From positions 1-49,913 of the forward strand of contig NZ_FUWS01000002.1 in assembly GCF_900167435.1 (NCBI RefSeq): a stretch of 49,913 nucleotides of DNA, read 5' to 3'. Numbering within the stretch: the stretch's first letter is position 1; each line of letters begins with the position of its first letter. The notes beneath the pieces are model-generated. The model had not been told where the DNA came from and searched no databases. It saw only the letters and a list, made by a program, of their open reading frames with translations. This document shows, one piece after another, positions 1 through 8,117 of this stretch. Source of the DNA: Marinactinospora thermotolerans DSM 45154. Its GTDB lineage: Bacteria > Actinomycetota > Actinomycetes > Streptosporangiales > Streptosporangiaceae. Both the position numbers and the translations under genes were made by a program.

Positions 1-7
1 GTGCGGA

Positions 8-97
8 GTGCTCCCCGCGCACGCGGGGATGGTCCCTCGCCGTTGATGCTGCGCCGGTATGGCCGGTCGTGCTCCCCGCGCACGCGGGGATGGTCTC
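8..97 (+). CRISPR. End of a type I-E CRISPR array: two repeats, one spacer
   Basis: Two 29-bp repeats at 8-36 and 69-97 share the palindromic core CTCCCCGCGCACGCGGGGAT and flank one 32-bp spacer at 37-68, giving a 61-bp period. Bases 1-7 are the tail of a further spacer, so the array continues off the left edge. The repeats begin GTGCTCCCC and end GGTCCC, or GGTCTC in the second copy. That single mismatch sits in the last repeat, as expected at the leader-distal end. The orientation matches the transcribed strand of the known type I-E repeat, so the leader and probably the cas genes lie to the left. No cas gene is in the window. Confidence 0.9.
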
Positions 98-372
98 AGT
101 GGCCTTCTCGCGCTGTGACCTGAACTTCCTGCCAGGCGGGAATCCCCGTCCTAGGCTGGCCGGAGGATCGGCTGGATCACTATGGGGCGGGGGTTCGGTA
201 TGCCCGGACAGGGGGAGCGGCCTCCGGTGGCGGTGTGGCCTTGCCCGGGAAGAACCCGCCGAGAGGACCGGCCTCGGTGTGAAGGTCGTCGGGAGGACCT
301 GGCAGTGCGGGACCGGCCGGACCGAGAGGTGTCACGCGATCGCGCGCACCCGATGTGCGCGCCGCGTGGTTC

Positions 373-969
373 ATGACAGTGGAGACCCCCGACCCCTCTC
401 CCGCCCGAGGAGTCGGCCCCGCGTCGGCTGAGGTCCGTGCCGTGCTCAGCCCATCCGTTGGGATGCGAGCTCCTCAGGGCGTCATCGATGACGGCACCCC
501 GCCGACCCCTCCACCGCTGCGCCGGGCCGCCCGTGTCATCGTCCTGGACGAGGCCGGCCGCGTCCTGCTGCTGCGCATCGTCGACCACGGCCGCGTCTTC
601 TGGGCCACTCCGGGCGGCTCGCTGGAGGCGGGAGAGAGCGAGGAAGGGGCGGCCCTGCGGGAGGTCGCTGAAGAGCTCGGACTCGACGGCATCTCGCTGT
701 CCCCGCCCCTGGCCCGCCGGATCAAGGATCACAGGGTCGGCACCGTCCAGCGCCGCCAGGTGGAGACCTACTACCTCACCCGTGTGGACGCGGCGCGGGT
801 CGATGCCGTCACCGGGACGCAGACCGACAACATCCAAGAGCGGCGTTGGTGGCACCTGGAGGAGATCGCGGCCGGCACCGAGCCGGTCTACCCGGCCGAG
901 CTCACCGATCTCGTCGAGACGTACCTGAAGGAGGGAGGGGCGCCGGCCTTCTCCGCGCAGCTCCGGTGA
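373..969 (+). CDS. NUDIX hydrolase
   Basis: This is a NUDIX-fold pyrophosphohydrolase; the substrate cannot be told from sequence. The NUDIX box is complete, running from GGSLEAGESEEG through REVAEELGL, with the expected Gly, Glu, Arg-Glu and Glu-Glu metal-binding positions. A beta-strand typical of the family (RAARVIVLDEAGRVLLL) precedes it. The domain fills most of the protein and there is no fused domain. The start is uncertain. ATG 373 is used, but ATG 463 would leave a more usual 20-residue lead-in, and neither has a good ribosome-binding site. Codon use before 463 is less biased than after it, which slightly favours the shorter form. The gene stands alone, about 280 bases past the CRISPR end. 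Confidence 0.8.
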   Translation: MTVETPDPSPARGVGPASAEVRAVLSPSVGMRAPQGVIDDGTPPTPPPLRRAARVIVLDEAGRVLLLRIVDHGRVFWATPGGSLEAGESEEGAALREVAEELGLDGISLSPPLARRIKDHRVGTVQRRQVETYYLTRVDAARVDAVTGTQTDNIQERRWWHLEEIAAGTEPVYPAELTDLVETYLKEGGAPAFSAQLR

Positions 970-1379
970 GCCTCGCCGAGGAGATGATCCTCGCGGTCGT
1001 TTCGAATCTACGTCGTAAAGTCGGCGTTTCCCTGTCCCCGCCACGCCCTCGTTCCAGACGGGTGAGAGAGCTCCCTCATCAGGTGAGGGAGGGCCGTTCC
1101 ATGCCGCTGTTCCCCGCCGTCCCGCCCCGGAGTGGAGGGTTCCGGGCGGCCGGTGCGGGCCGGTGGCTTCTCCGGGGCGTGCCGCCGTCGGGTCGCGGCG
1201 CCGGGTGGAGCCCGGAGGTTCCACGGCGTCTCCGCTGGGCCGGGCGGTTCCGGCCGGCGTGATCGCCGCCCCGGTGGAGGCGGGTCCGGCGGGGCGGTGG
1301 GTCCGCCGTGTCGCTTCCGCGCGCGAGGTCGCGCTACGGAGAGAATTCGAGCGGGTGCTCTCGGCGAGGGGTGGTAGCG
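970..1379. other. Intergenic region with a perfect hairpin
   Basis: No credible gene is seen here. A perfect 8-bp inverted repeat, CTCCCTCA-N5-TGAGGGAG, lies at 1071-1091. It could be a terminator for the NUDIX gene 100 bases upstream or an operator for the peptidase gene downstream. The first part, about 985-1020, is less GC-rich than its surroundings. Confidence 0.45.
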
Positions 1380-2984
1380 ATGAGAAGACGTGTGAGCGCG
1401 ACGGCGGGGATCGCGGTGGGGACGGCACTGGTCACCGTCATGGCGGGAGGTGCCGCCGCGCAACCGGGACCGGACGGCGCGGCCCCCACGGAACCGGCGC
1501 CCCTCGACTGGGGCGCCTGCGCCGACCTCGACCCGCGAGGGGACGAGACGCTGGAGTGCGCCACGCTGTCCGTCCCGATGGACCACGACGGCGCGCGGAG
1601 CCCACGGGCCGGCCGGCCACAGGAGGAACCGGTGGTCCGCCTCGCCCTGTCCCGCGTCCCCGCGCGCGGCGAACGCCAGGGCGTGCTCGTGGTCAACCCC
1701 GGCGGGCCGGGCAGCCCCGGACGCGCCTGGGCGTCGATCACCGCCCTCGGGCTCCCCGACGACCTGCGCGACTCCTACGACGTGGTGGGCTTCGACCCCC
1801 GCGGCACTGGAGCCTCCACCCCGTCGGTGACGTGCGATCCCACCTACTTCGACCCGGTACGGCCCAACACCGTGCCGGGCGACGAGCTGGACGAGACCGA
1901 ACTGCTGGACCGCGCGGGCGGTTACGCCAAGGCGTGCGGCGAGGCAAACGGCGAACTGCTGGAACACATGCGGACGGTCGACAACGCCCACGACCTGGAG
2001 GCGGTCCGCGCAGCCCTGGGCACCGAGCGCATCGACTACCTCGGCTACTCCTACGGCTCCTACCTCGGCGCCACCTACGCGACGCTGTACCCCGACCGCG
2101 TGCGCCGGCTGGTGCTCGACAGCATCGTCAACCCCGACCTGCCCTGGTACGAGAGCAACCACCGCCAGAGCCTCGCGCTGGACGCGGCGGCCCGCAACTT
2201 CTTCGACTGGGTGGCGCGCAACGACGCCACCTACCGCCTGGGGACCACCGGCGAGGAGGTCGCCGAGCGCTACTACGGCCTGCGCGAATCCCTGGCGGCC
2301 GAGCCGCTGGAGGGCGTCCTCGGCCCCACCGAACTGGAGGGGACCTTCATCATCGTGGCCTACAACAGCGCCTACTGGCCCAGGCTCGCCAAGGCGCTGG
2401 CCGACCACGTGGTGGGCACGGACTCCGCGGCGCTGCTGGCCGCCCACGAACGCTACGGGGAGAGCGCGCAGGACGACCCCGGCTACGCCGTCTACCTCGC
2501 CACCGAGTGCACGGACGCGCCCTGGCCGCGGAGCTGGCCGATCTGGCGCGCCGACGCCCGGGCGGTCCACGCCCAGGCGCCCTTCCAGGGGTGGGGCAAC
2601 ACCTGGTACAACGCGCCGTGCATGACGTGGCCGGTCGAGGGCGGCGAGTGGTTCCAGGTGGACGGTTCACGGGTCGAGGGGGCCCTGCTGGTGCAGGCCA
2701 CCGACGACGGTCCCACCCCGCTGGCCGGCGCCCACGCGATGCGCCGCCGCTTCCCCGAGGGGCGGCTGGTCGTCGAGGAGGGAGGGGTCTCCCACGGCGT
2801 CTCCTTCAACGGCAACGACTGCGTGGACGACGTCGTCACCGCCTACCTGCGTGAGGGCGTCCTCCCCGCGGCGGGGGGCGGCGGTGGAGGGGCCGACCTC
2901 ACCTGCGCCGCCCTCCCGCAGCCGGACCCGGCGGGGGAGCGGGGCGACACCGACCCCTTCGGCGTCGAACGGCGGCCGGCGTGA
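1380..2984 (+). CDS. Secreted alpha/beta-hydrolase, TAP-type tripeptidyl aminopeptidase
   Basis: This 534-residue exported alpha/beta-hydrolase is of the actinomycete tripeptidyl aminopeptidase (TAP/SlpD-like) type, which removes N-terminal peptides outside the cell. The start at ATG 1380 follows AGGGGTGG and gives a signal peptide: MRRR, then a hydrophobic run, then AAAQPGP. The oxyanion motif VNPGGPGSPG is followed by the nucleophile motif GYSYG with Ser224. A TAP-like C-terminal domain carries the probable acid in ATDDGPTP and the His in GVSHGVS. Four or more cysteines in the mature part could form disulfides, as expected for a secreted enzyme. A 7-bp hairpin at 2974-2992 overlaps the stop codon. 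Substrate preference is unknown. Confidence 0.88.
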   Translation: MRRRVSATAGIAVGTALVTVMAGGAAAQPGPDGAAPTEPAPLDWGACADLDPRGDETLECATLSVPMDHDGARSPRAGRPQEEPVVRLALSRVPARGERQGVLVVNPGGPGSPGRAWASITALGLPDDLRDSYDVVGFDPRGTGASTPSVTCDPTYFDPVRPNTVPGDELDETELLDRAGGYAKACGEANGELLEHMRTVDNAHDLEAVRAALGTERIDYLGYSYGSYLGATYATLYPDRVRRLVLDSIVNPDLPWYESNHRQSLALDAAARNFFDWVARNDATYRLGTTGEEVAERYYGLRESLAAEPLEGVLGPTELEGTFIIVAYNSAYWPRLAKALADHVVGTDSAALLAAHERYGESAQDDPGYAVYLATECTDAPWPRSWPIWRADARAVHAQAPFQGWGNTWYNAPCMTWPVEGGEWFQVDGSRVEGALLVQATDDGPTPLAGAHAMRRRFPEGRLVVEEGGVSHGVSFNGNDCVDDVVTAYLREGVLPAAGGGGGGADLTCAALPQPDPAGERGDTDPFGVERRPA

Positions 2985-3114
2985 GGCCGGCCCGGCGCCG
3001 CTTTCCGGCCGCCGGTGGTGGGCCCGGGGAGCGTGGTCGTCCGCGGCGGCGGCTGGATAGCATGACGCTGGACGGTTCCGTCGTACCGCCTGCGGGCGGT
3101 CGAGAGCGGGTGGG

Positions 3115-3966
3115 GTGATGCGGATGCTCCGGACCTCCCCGGTGCGGATCCTCGGCGAGCGGGATCGAGCCGAGGTCATGGCGCTCCTCGACGCCGACCC
3201 CGTCGGCAACGTCTTCGTCAGCTCCCGGCTGCGCACCGCGGGGCTCGACCCGGGTCGGCTCGGCGCGGAACTGTGGGGGTACGTCGAACGGGGCCGCATC
3301 ACCGCGTTGTGCTACGCCGGCGCCAACCTGGTGCCGGTCAACGCCGGCCCCGACGCCATCCGCCACTTCGCCGAACACGCCCGCTGGCAGGGGCGCCGCT
3401 GCTCCTCGATCGTCGGGCCGATCCCGGCCGTCGAGGACCTGTGGGCGCGGCTCACCCCCTACTGGGGTCCCGCCCGGGCCATCCGCGCCCGCCAGCCGGT
3501 GCTGGAGATCTCGGGGCCGCCGCTGGTCGAACCCGATCCCTTGGTCCGCCGTGTGCGGGTGGAGGAGCTCGGCGTCTTAGTGCCCGCCTGCGTCGCGATG
3601 TTCACCGAGGAGGTCGGCGTCCCGCCGGACTCCGGTGACGGCGGCGCGCTGTACCGGGCCAGGGTCGAGGAGCTGGTCCGCACCGGTCGCGCCTTCGCCC
3701 GTATCGAGGAGGGGCGGGTGGTGTTCAAGGCCGAGGTCGGCGCGGTCACCCCCCAGGTCTGCCAGGTGCAGGGCGTCTGGGTCCACCCGGAGCTGCGGGG
3801 GCGCGGGCACTCGTTGGGGGGCATGGCCGCGGTCGTGCGGATGGCGCTGGCCGAGATCGCGCCCCGGGTCACGCTTTATGTCAACGACTACAACGCCGCG
3901 GCCCGCGCCACCTACGCGCGCGTGGGGTTCCGCGAGGTCGGCGCGGTGATGTCGGTCCTGTTCTGA
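3115..3966 (+). CDS. DUF4081 domain GNAT family N-acetyltransferase
   Basis: This is a 283-residue two-part protein. The N-terminal half, about residues 1-125, matches the DUF4081 pattern (MALLDADPVGNVFVSSRL, later RRCSSIVGP). The C-terminal half is a GNAT fold with the acetyl-CoA loop in HPELRGRGHSLGGMAAVV and the closing strand YVNDYNAAARATYARVGF. The actinobacterial family, with Rv2867c as the relative I recall, is often encoded beside ispG; no ispG is present here. The acceptor substrate is unknown. The start is GTG 3115, with an in-frame ATG at 3118. The gene converges on the cyclase-like gene at 4110. Confidence 0.85.
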   Translation: MMRMLRTSPVRILGERDRAEVMALLDADPVGNVFVSSRLRTAGLDPGRLGAELWGYVERGRITALCYAGANLVPVNAGPDAIRHFAEHARWQGRRCSSIVGPIPAVEDLWARLTPYWGPARAIRARQPVLEISGPPLVEPDPLVRRVRVEELGVLVPACVAMFTEEVGVPPDSGDGGALYRARVEELVRTGRAFARIEEGRVVFKAEVGAVTPQVCQVQGVWVHPELRGRGHSLGGMAAVVRMALAEIAPRVTLYVNDYNAAARATYARVGFREVGAVMSVLF

Positions 3967-4025
3967 AGGCCCGGACAGGCCAGCGGGATGACGCCGCGTC
4001 CGTCCCACGCCGCGCCATCCCGGCT

Positions 4026-4061
4026 CGTCCACGTCCCGTCGTGCCGGTCGGGTCGTGGACG
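4026..4061. terminator. Probable bidirectional terminator
   Basis: The arms CGTCCACG (4026-4033) and CGTGGACG (4054-4061) pair perfectly, and CCCG/CGGG pairs inside the loop. It sits between two convergent genes ending at 3966 (+) and 4110 (-). There is no T-tract, as is common in this GC range. Confidence 0.5.
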
Positions 4062-4109
4062 GGGAGGCCGGCCGCCGCCGCCAGTCGGCGAGCCGCCTCC
4101 CGGTCTGGG

Positions 4110-4871
4110 TCACCCTCCCGCGGTCCCGTAGTGGTCGCCGCCGCCGTGCACGGTCACCGTCCCGTAGTTGTACCGGACGTGGGCCTGGGGGCCGTTGTGG
4201 GTGACGTAGGGCGCCTGCCAGCGAACCCGGTCGGGAGAGGGCTGGGTGATCTCGGTGGGCGGGTGGGCGCCGCGGTCGCGCTGCCGGGTCGTGGGGACGT
4301 GGATCCAGGCGCGCGCCCGGAACCTCTTCTCGGGCTCGTCGATGTCGACCGGGGTGAAGTCGCGCTCGTAGAGGTCGTAGTCGCCCTCGTAGACGACGTC
4401 GGTGTAGATCGAGTCGGAGACGACCAGCGCGAAGTCGACGTCGGGGTGGTCGCGTAGCGCCCTGCGGGCCGGGAGGGAGTCGCGCAGCCGGCACACCGAC
4501 ACCACCGCGGCGCCGGTGTAGCCGTTGGGCCCCAGGGCGACGTTGCCCTGGTCGAAGGCCACCCGCAACCGGAGCCGGGCGTCGTCGCGCAGGCCGGCGT
4601 TGTGGTGGTAGAGGGCCATCGCGAGTTCGTGGGTGAAGTAGGCGATCACCCGCGCCTCCTCGATGCCGGGCTGGAGCAGGGCGAGCTCCCCGTCCCCCTG
4701 GGGCTGGACGTCCCAGCAGGAGCGGTCCAGGTCGGCGTTCTTGCAGACCAGGTCCATGATCCTGACCAGCCATTGCTGTACGTCGTGCTGGGCGCGCCGG
4801 CCGCGGTCGCCGTAGGACTCCGCGTCGACGGCCAGGCACATGCGGCGAATGGCGGGAGTGGGGTACTCCAT
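4110..4871 (-). CDS. Divergent class III nucleotide-cyclase-like protein
   Basis: This 253-residue soluble protein has no ready annotation. Its first 170 residues follow the class III nucleotide cyclase pattern. A strand ending in D16 (CLAVDAES) gives the first metal Asp. QGDGELALL (residues 58-66) carries the GDG hairpin with the second metal Asp, D60. LRLRVAFDQGNV and GYTGAAVVSVCRL (117-129) match the 'lrigihtG ... G..VN.A.RL' region. The transition-state Arg is kept (R128), but the usual Asn is Val (V124), so activity or base choice may differ. The C-terminal tail, about 205-253, is rich in His, Gly and Tyr. The start at ATG 4871 follows AAAGGTG. It lies 82 bp downstream of a CRP-family regulator on the same strand, which suggests a paired cyclase and receptor. 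The cyclase assignment is my reading of motifs, not a database hit. Confidence 0.6.
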   Translation of the reverse strand: MEYPTPAIRRMCLAVDAESYGDRGRRAQHDVQQWLVRIMDLVCKNADLDRSCWDVQPQGDGELALLQPGIEEARVIAYFTHELAMALYHHNAGLRDDARLRLRVAFDQGNVALGPNGYTGAAVVSVCRLRDSLPARRALRDHPDVDFALVVSDSIYTDVVYEGDYDLYERDFTPVDIDEPEKRFRARAWIHVPTTRQRDRGAHPPTEITQPSPDRVRWQAPYVTHNGPQAHVRYNYGTVTVHGGGDHYGTAGG

Positions 4872-4953
4872 CCGGTCACCTTTCTCGGGGGAGGACTGCT
4901 GCGGGGAGCCGGCATCCACGATGACGCGCGGCGGGGCGGGGGATCCCGTATCG

Positions 4954-5676
4954 CTACGGTTTCGCCATGATCTCCGGGGGCAGTTCGGCGAAATCCCGTA
5001 GCCGGGGAAGGTCGCGCACAACGTAGCTGCGGTATCCCACGCTGATCACCTCGTGCTTGCGCAGTTCGGCCAGCGCCTTGTGCACGGCCGGCTCGGAGGC
5101 GGAGACGATCGCCGCGAGCTCCGGCTGGGTCAGCGGGATGCCGATCGAGGTGCCGCCGCCCTCGGCGGGGGTTCCGTGGTCGGCGAGGATGCGCAGCAGG
5201 GCCCGGGCGACCCGGACGGGGACCTCCTGGCTGCTGAAGTCGATGATCTTGTCGGTCGCCGAGCGCAGCTTCGCCGCGATGGAGGCGTTGACGACGCGCA
5301 GGGCCTCGGGGTGGCGGTGCAGGAACCCCTCGAACTCGTCGAAGGGGAGCAGTTGCGCCGCGATCGCCCTGATCGCCACGACCCGGGCCATGCGGCTGCT
5401 GCCGTCCATGCCGGCGAGCTCGCCCACGAGGTCCCCCCTGGAGCGCACGGCCAGCAGGATCGTGCGCCCGCTGCCGGACTCGCTGAGGATCTTGACGTGG
5501 CCGGTGAGGAGGACGAACACGTGGGTGCTGCGCTCGCCCTGGTGGAGGAGGACCTGTCCGGCCGCGAACTCGCGCCGGACGCCGAGTGAGAGCAGGTCCG
5601 CGCGCGGGGTCTCGCTCAAAAGGCCGACGACGCTGGTGGCCGGCCAGGGGCGGGGGGAGGAGCCGTCGAGCCGCAT
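4954..5676 (-). CDS. CRP/FNR-family transcriptional regulator
   Basis: This is a 240-residue protein with an N-terminal cyclic-nucleotide-binding beta-roll (about 15-130), a dimer helix and a C-terminal winged helix (LTQPELAAIVSASEPAVHKAL, then YRSYVV). The phosphate-binding cassette reads GEL...SSRMA (85-97). Glu86 and Arg95 are kept, but the residue after Arg is Met96 instead of the usual Ser or Thr, so the ligand may not be standard cAMP. The start at ATG 5676 follows GGAG and removes a long Arg-rich upstream extension. It reads divergently from the vWA/solute-binding pair and just upstream of the cyclase-like gene. It therefore probably senses that product and controls the locus. A palindrome at 5692-5704 may be its autoregulatory site. 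Confidence 0.85.
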   Translation of the reverse strand: MRLDGSSPRPWPATSVVGLLSETPRADLLSLGVRREFAAGQVLLHQGERSTHVFVLLTGHVKILSESGSGRTILLAVRSRGDLVGELAGMDGSSRMARVVAIRAIAAQLLPFDEFEGFLHRHPEALRVVNASIAAKLRSATDKIIDFSSQEVPVRVARALLRILADHGTPAEGGGTSIGIPLTQPELAAIVSASEPAVHKALAELRKHEVISVGYRSYVVRDLPRLRDFAELPPEIMAKP

Positions 5677-6020
5677 GGTGCAGGGATCTCCGTATCGCGG
5701 ATACCGAACTCCGGTCGGAGGGGGTCCAGGGGTCCCGCGTGTCCGAACGGGCGGGCGTAGCCATTCCCGGAAATGGACCGCCCGAAAACGAGAGAGTAGG
5801 GAAGAAAGGTGTTGCTTCAGGGTAATGCGATATCCAGTGTGACGTCTGGTAAAGCGACGAGGCGAGTCGGCGTGTGGTTCCCGGTATCCCGATGCCGGAT
5901 CCGGACAGAGAACCAATGAACGCGCGCGGTCCGAAAGTCAGTGAAGTGCACTACTTTTTCTCCTGACGGGCCTTGCCGTTTTCGTGGGGCGCAGAACCGA
6001 TCCGGGCGGAGGGTGGGGAG
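5677..6020. promoter_or_regulatory. Divergent regulatory region with GTATC-type palindromes
   Basis: This 344-bp non-coding region separates the CRP-type regulator from the vWA gene. GTATC-GCG-GATAC at 5692-5704 is a perfect inverted repeat 16 bp upstream of the regulator start. A related string, CGGTATCCCGATGCCGG, lies near 5882-5898, and AGTG-N5-CACT occurs near 5940-5952. The core GTATCGC is repeated at 4948-4954, just upstream of the cyclase-like gene. The stretch around 5770-5835 and 5930-5970 is poorer in GC than the genes and probably holds promoters. Binding by the CRP-type protein is inferred. Confidence 0.45.
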
Positions 6021-8117
6021 ATGGAGGACGCCGACCCGGACACGTCCGACAGAGCGCCGCGCCCGGGCCGGCCGCGGCGTCTGCTGCGCGGGCTGACCGT
6101 CAACCTGCTCGGTCCGGCACCCGACCCCACAGGGGAGGAGCGCCCCGAGCCGGAGGGGGAACGGCCTCCGGTGCGGCCGTTGGGACTGCTGATCGTCGGC
6201 AGCCTGCTCGGCTGGATCGCCGACAACCTCGTTCCCGAGCTTTTGGGAATCGTCTTCGAGGACGAGCTTACCGATATCGGATCGGCGATCCGTTCGATCC
6301 TCCAATGGGTCGGGGACGTCTATCTGGCTTTCCTGTGCGCCTGCGCCGCCGGCGTGGGAGGCGTTTACGCCTTCCGGCTCCTGGTCCGCTATTTCGCCGG
6401 ACACGATCGCTACCTGGCCATTCGCGGCTGGTGGGACGGATGGCGGGTCCGGAAATGGCTGGTCCGCAACCTGCGCGTGGTCGCCGTGATCAGCGTCGTG
6501 GTCGCGCTGGGCCTGGTCGCCGGCCATTTCGCGCTGCCGTTCCTGCAACGTTCGGACTGCCGGCCGCCCGCGGAGATCGCGATCGCCACCACGCGGGACG
6601 CCGTCGTCCGGGTGGAGGAGGCGACGCGGGCCTACACGGACGAGCTGCGCCGGGACGCCCCGGACGGGTGCCGGCAGGTCCACGTCACCGTCTTCGCCGT
6701 CGAACAGGCCGAGGACGTGCGCGAGGCCGTGGCCGCCGGGATCGAGGGCTGGGACCCCACGTGGGGTCCGTTGCCGCACGTGTGGCTGCCCGACTCCAGC
6801 GTCGACGTCGAGCTGGCGCGCCGCATCAACCCCGAGGCGCGCTTCGAGGTGGTCGGGTCGATGTGGACGTCCCCGCTGATCCTCGCGGTGCCGCCGGAGC
6901 AGGCGGAGCGGCTGGGAGCGGTCCCGGGACAGGAACTGGCTGACCCCCTCGCCGCGCTCCGCGAGGTCGCGCCGGCCGAGGAGGGGCCGGTGGTCCGAGC
7001 CGATCCCGGCAGCTCCACCGCCGCGCTGCTGCACACCGCCTTCCTGTACCGGCGCAACGGCGCGATCGGCCCGGACGGCACCCTCCGGTCGGAGGAGGCC
7101 GTCCACGAGGCCGAGGCATCGCTCGGCGGCGCGCTGTCCTCGTCGGCTGGGGGAGAGGTGGCCCTCCTGTGCCAGGCGAGCGGGCTCGGCCGGGACGCGG
7201 CGGCGGCCCTCACCACGCTCGACGCCCTCCAGGCGCTGCGCTCCGCCGAGCAGCTGCCGGCCGACTGCGAACGCCGGCGGGGCGCCGTCACCGACCTGGT
7301 GCCCCTGGTGCTCCCCGACGACCTCGTGCTGGACCACCCGTTCGTCCGGCTGGACTGGGGCGTCGACAGCGGGGTCGCCGAGCAGGTCACGGCTCTCGGC
7401 TCCCACCTGACCGCCCGCCGGGACGGCGCCGTCACCGACCTCGCCGGCCACGCCGACCGCGCCGGCGGGGCGCTGGAACGCTACGGGGTGTCCCTGGGAG
7501 AGGCCAACATCCTGCTCGCGGTGGACGTCTCCACCTCCATGGCCATGCCGGGGGAGAAGTTCGACGCGGCGATCGCCGAAGCCGACGCCCTGGCGGCGAC
7601 GGCCACCGCCAACGACCGGATCGGCCTGTGGGCGCTGCCACGGACCCCCGACCCCGCCGACACCGACGCCCAGCGCCTGGTCGACGTGGCCGCGGGCACC
7701 GGAGGGCGGGTGCGCGAGCGTCTGCGGGAGCTCGCCCCCCTGCGCGAGTCCACGCCGCTGCGCGAGGTCATCGCCGAGGCGGTGACCGAGCTGGCCGGCA
7801 CCTCGGCGCGGGACGGCGGCCCGCCCATGCTCGTCGTGCTGACCGACGGGGTGGGGCGACCGCGAGGGGGCCGGATGGACGCGGCCCGACTCGACGAGGC
7901 GATGCAGGGCAGTGAGGTGCGGGTGCGCATCGTCGCCGTGGGCGGCCGGGACCAGTGGGGCGACGAGGCGCCCTGCGAGGTCGACCAGATCGAGGAGCTG
8001 ACCCGCGACGACCGGATCGAGTGCGTGGCGGTCGACCCCGACGACCCCGGACAGGCCGGCCGGCGCCTGCTCGCGCAGGCCCGGGCGGGAGAGGCGGGCG
8101 GACATGGCACCACATGA
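6021..8117 (+). CDS. Membrane protein with solute-binding-like region and von Willebrand A domain
   Basis: This 698-residue protein starts at ATG 6021 after GGGTGGGGAG. Three hydrophobic segments lie at about residues 53-71, 100-122 and 153-175. A large extracytoplasmic region resembling periplasmic substrate-binding proteins follows (AEIAIATTRDAVV, VRADPGSSTAALLHTAFLYR). The C-terminal third is a vWA domain with a metal-ion-dependent adhesion site: DVSTS (Asp502, Ser504, Ser506) and LTDG with Asp609. The arrangement suggests a surface ligand sensor or adhesion module; no enzymatic motif is seen. Its stop overlaps the next gene by 14 bp, so the two are co-translated. It is divergent from the CRP/cyclase pair. 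The function is unknown; family assignment rests on the MIDAS motif and fold-like pattern. Confidence 0.75.
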   Translation: MEDADPDTSDRAPRPGRPRRLLRGLTVNLLGPAPDPTGEERPEPEGERPPVRPLGLLIVGSLLGWIADNLVPELLGIVFEDELTDIGSAIRSILQWVGDVYLAFLCACAAGVGGVYAFRLLVRYFAGHDRYLAIRGWWDGWRVRKWLVRNLRVVAVISVVVALGLVAGHFALPFLQRSDCRPPAEIAIATTRDAVVRVEEATRAYTDELRRDAPDGCRQVHVTVFAVEQAEDVREAVAAGIEGWDPTWGPLPHVWLPDSSVDVELARRINPEARFEVVGSMWTSPLILAVPPEQAERLGAVPGQELADPLAALREVAPAEEGPVVRADPGSSTAALLHTAFLYRRNGAIGPDGTLRSEEAVHEAEASLGGALSSSAGGEVALLCQASGLGRDAAAALTTLDALQALRSAEQLPADCERRRGAVTDLVPLVLPDDLVLDHPFVRLDWGVDSGVAEQVTALGSHLTARRDGAVTDLAGHADRAGGALERYGVSLGEANILLAVDVSTSMAMPGEKFDAAIAEADALAATATANDRIGLWALPRTPDPADTDAQRLVDVAAGTGGRVRERLRELAPLRESTPLREVIAEAVTELAGTSARDGGPPMLVVLTDGVGRPRGGRMDAARLDEAMQGSEVRVRIVAVGGRDQWGDEAPCEVDQIEELTRDDRIECVAVDPDDPGQAGRRLLAQARAGEAGGHGTT

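Noticed and set aside
1008-2570. Minus-strand frame opposite the TAP-type peptidase
   Set aside because: The plus-strand frame has a signal peptide, catalytic motifs and strong codon bias. The minus frame has none of these.
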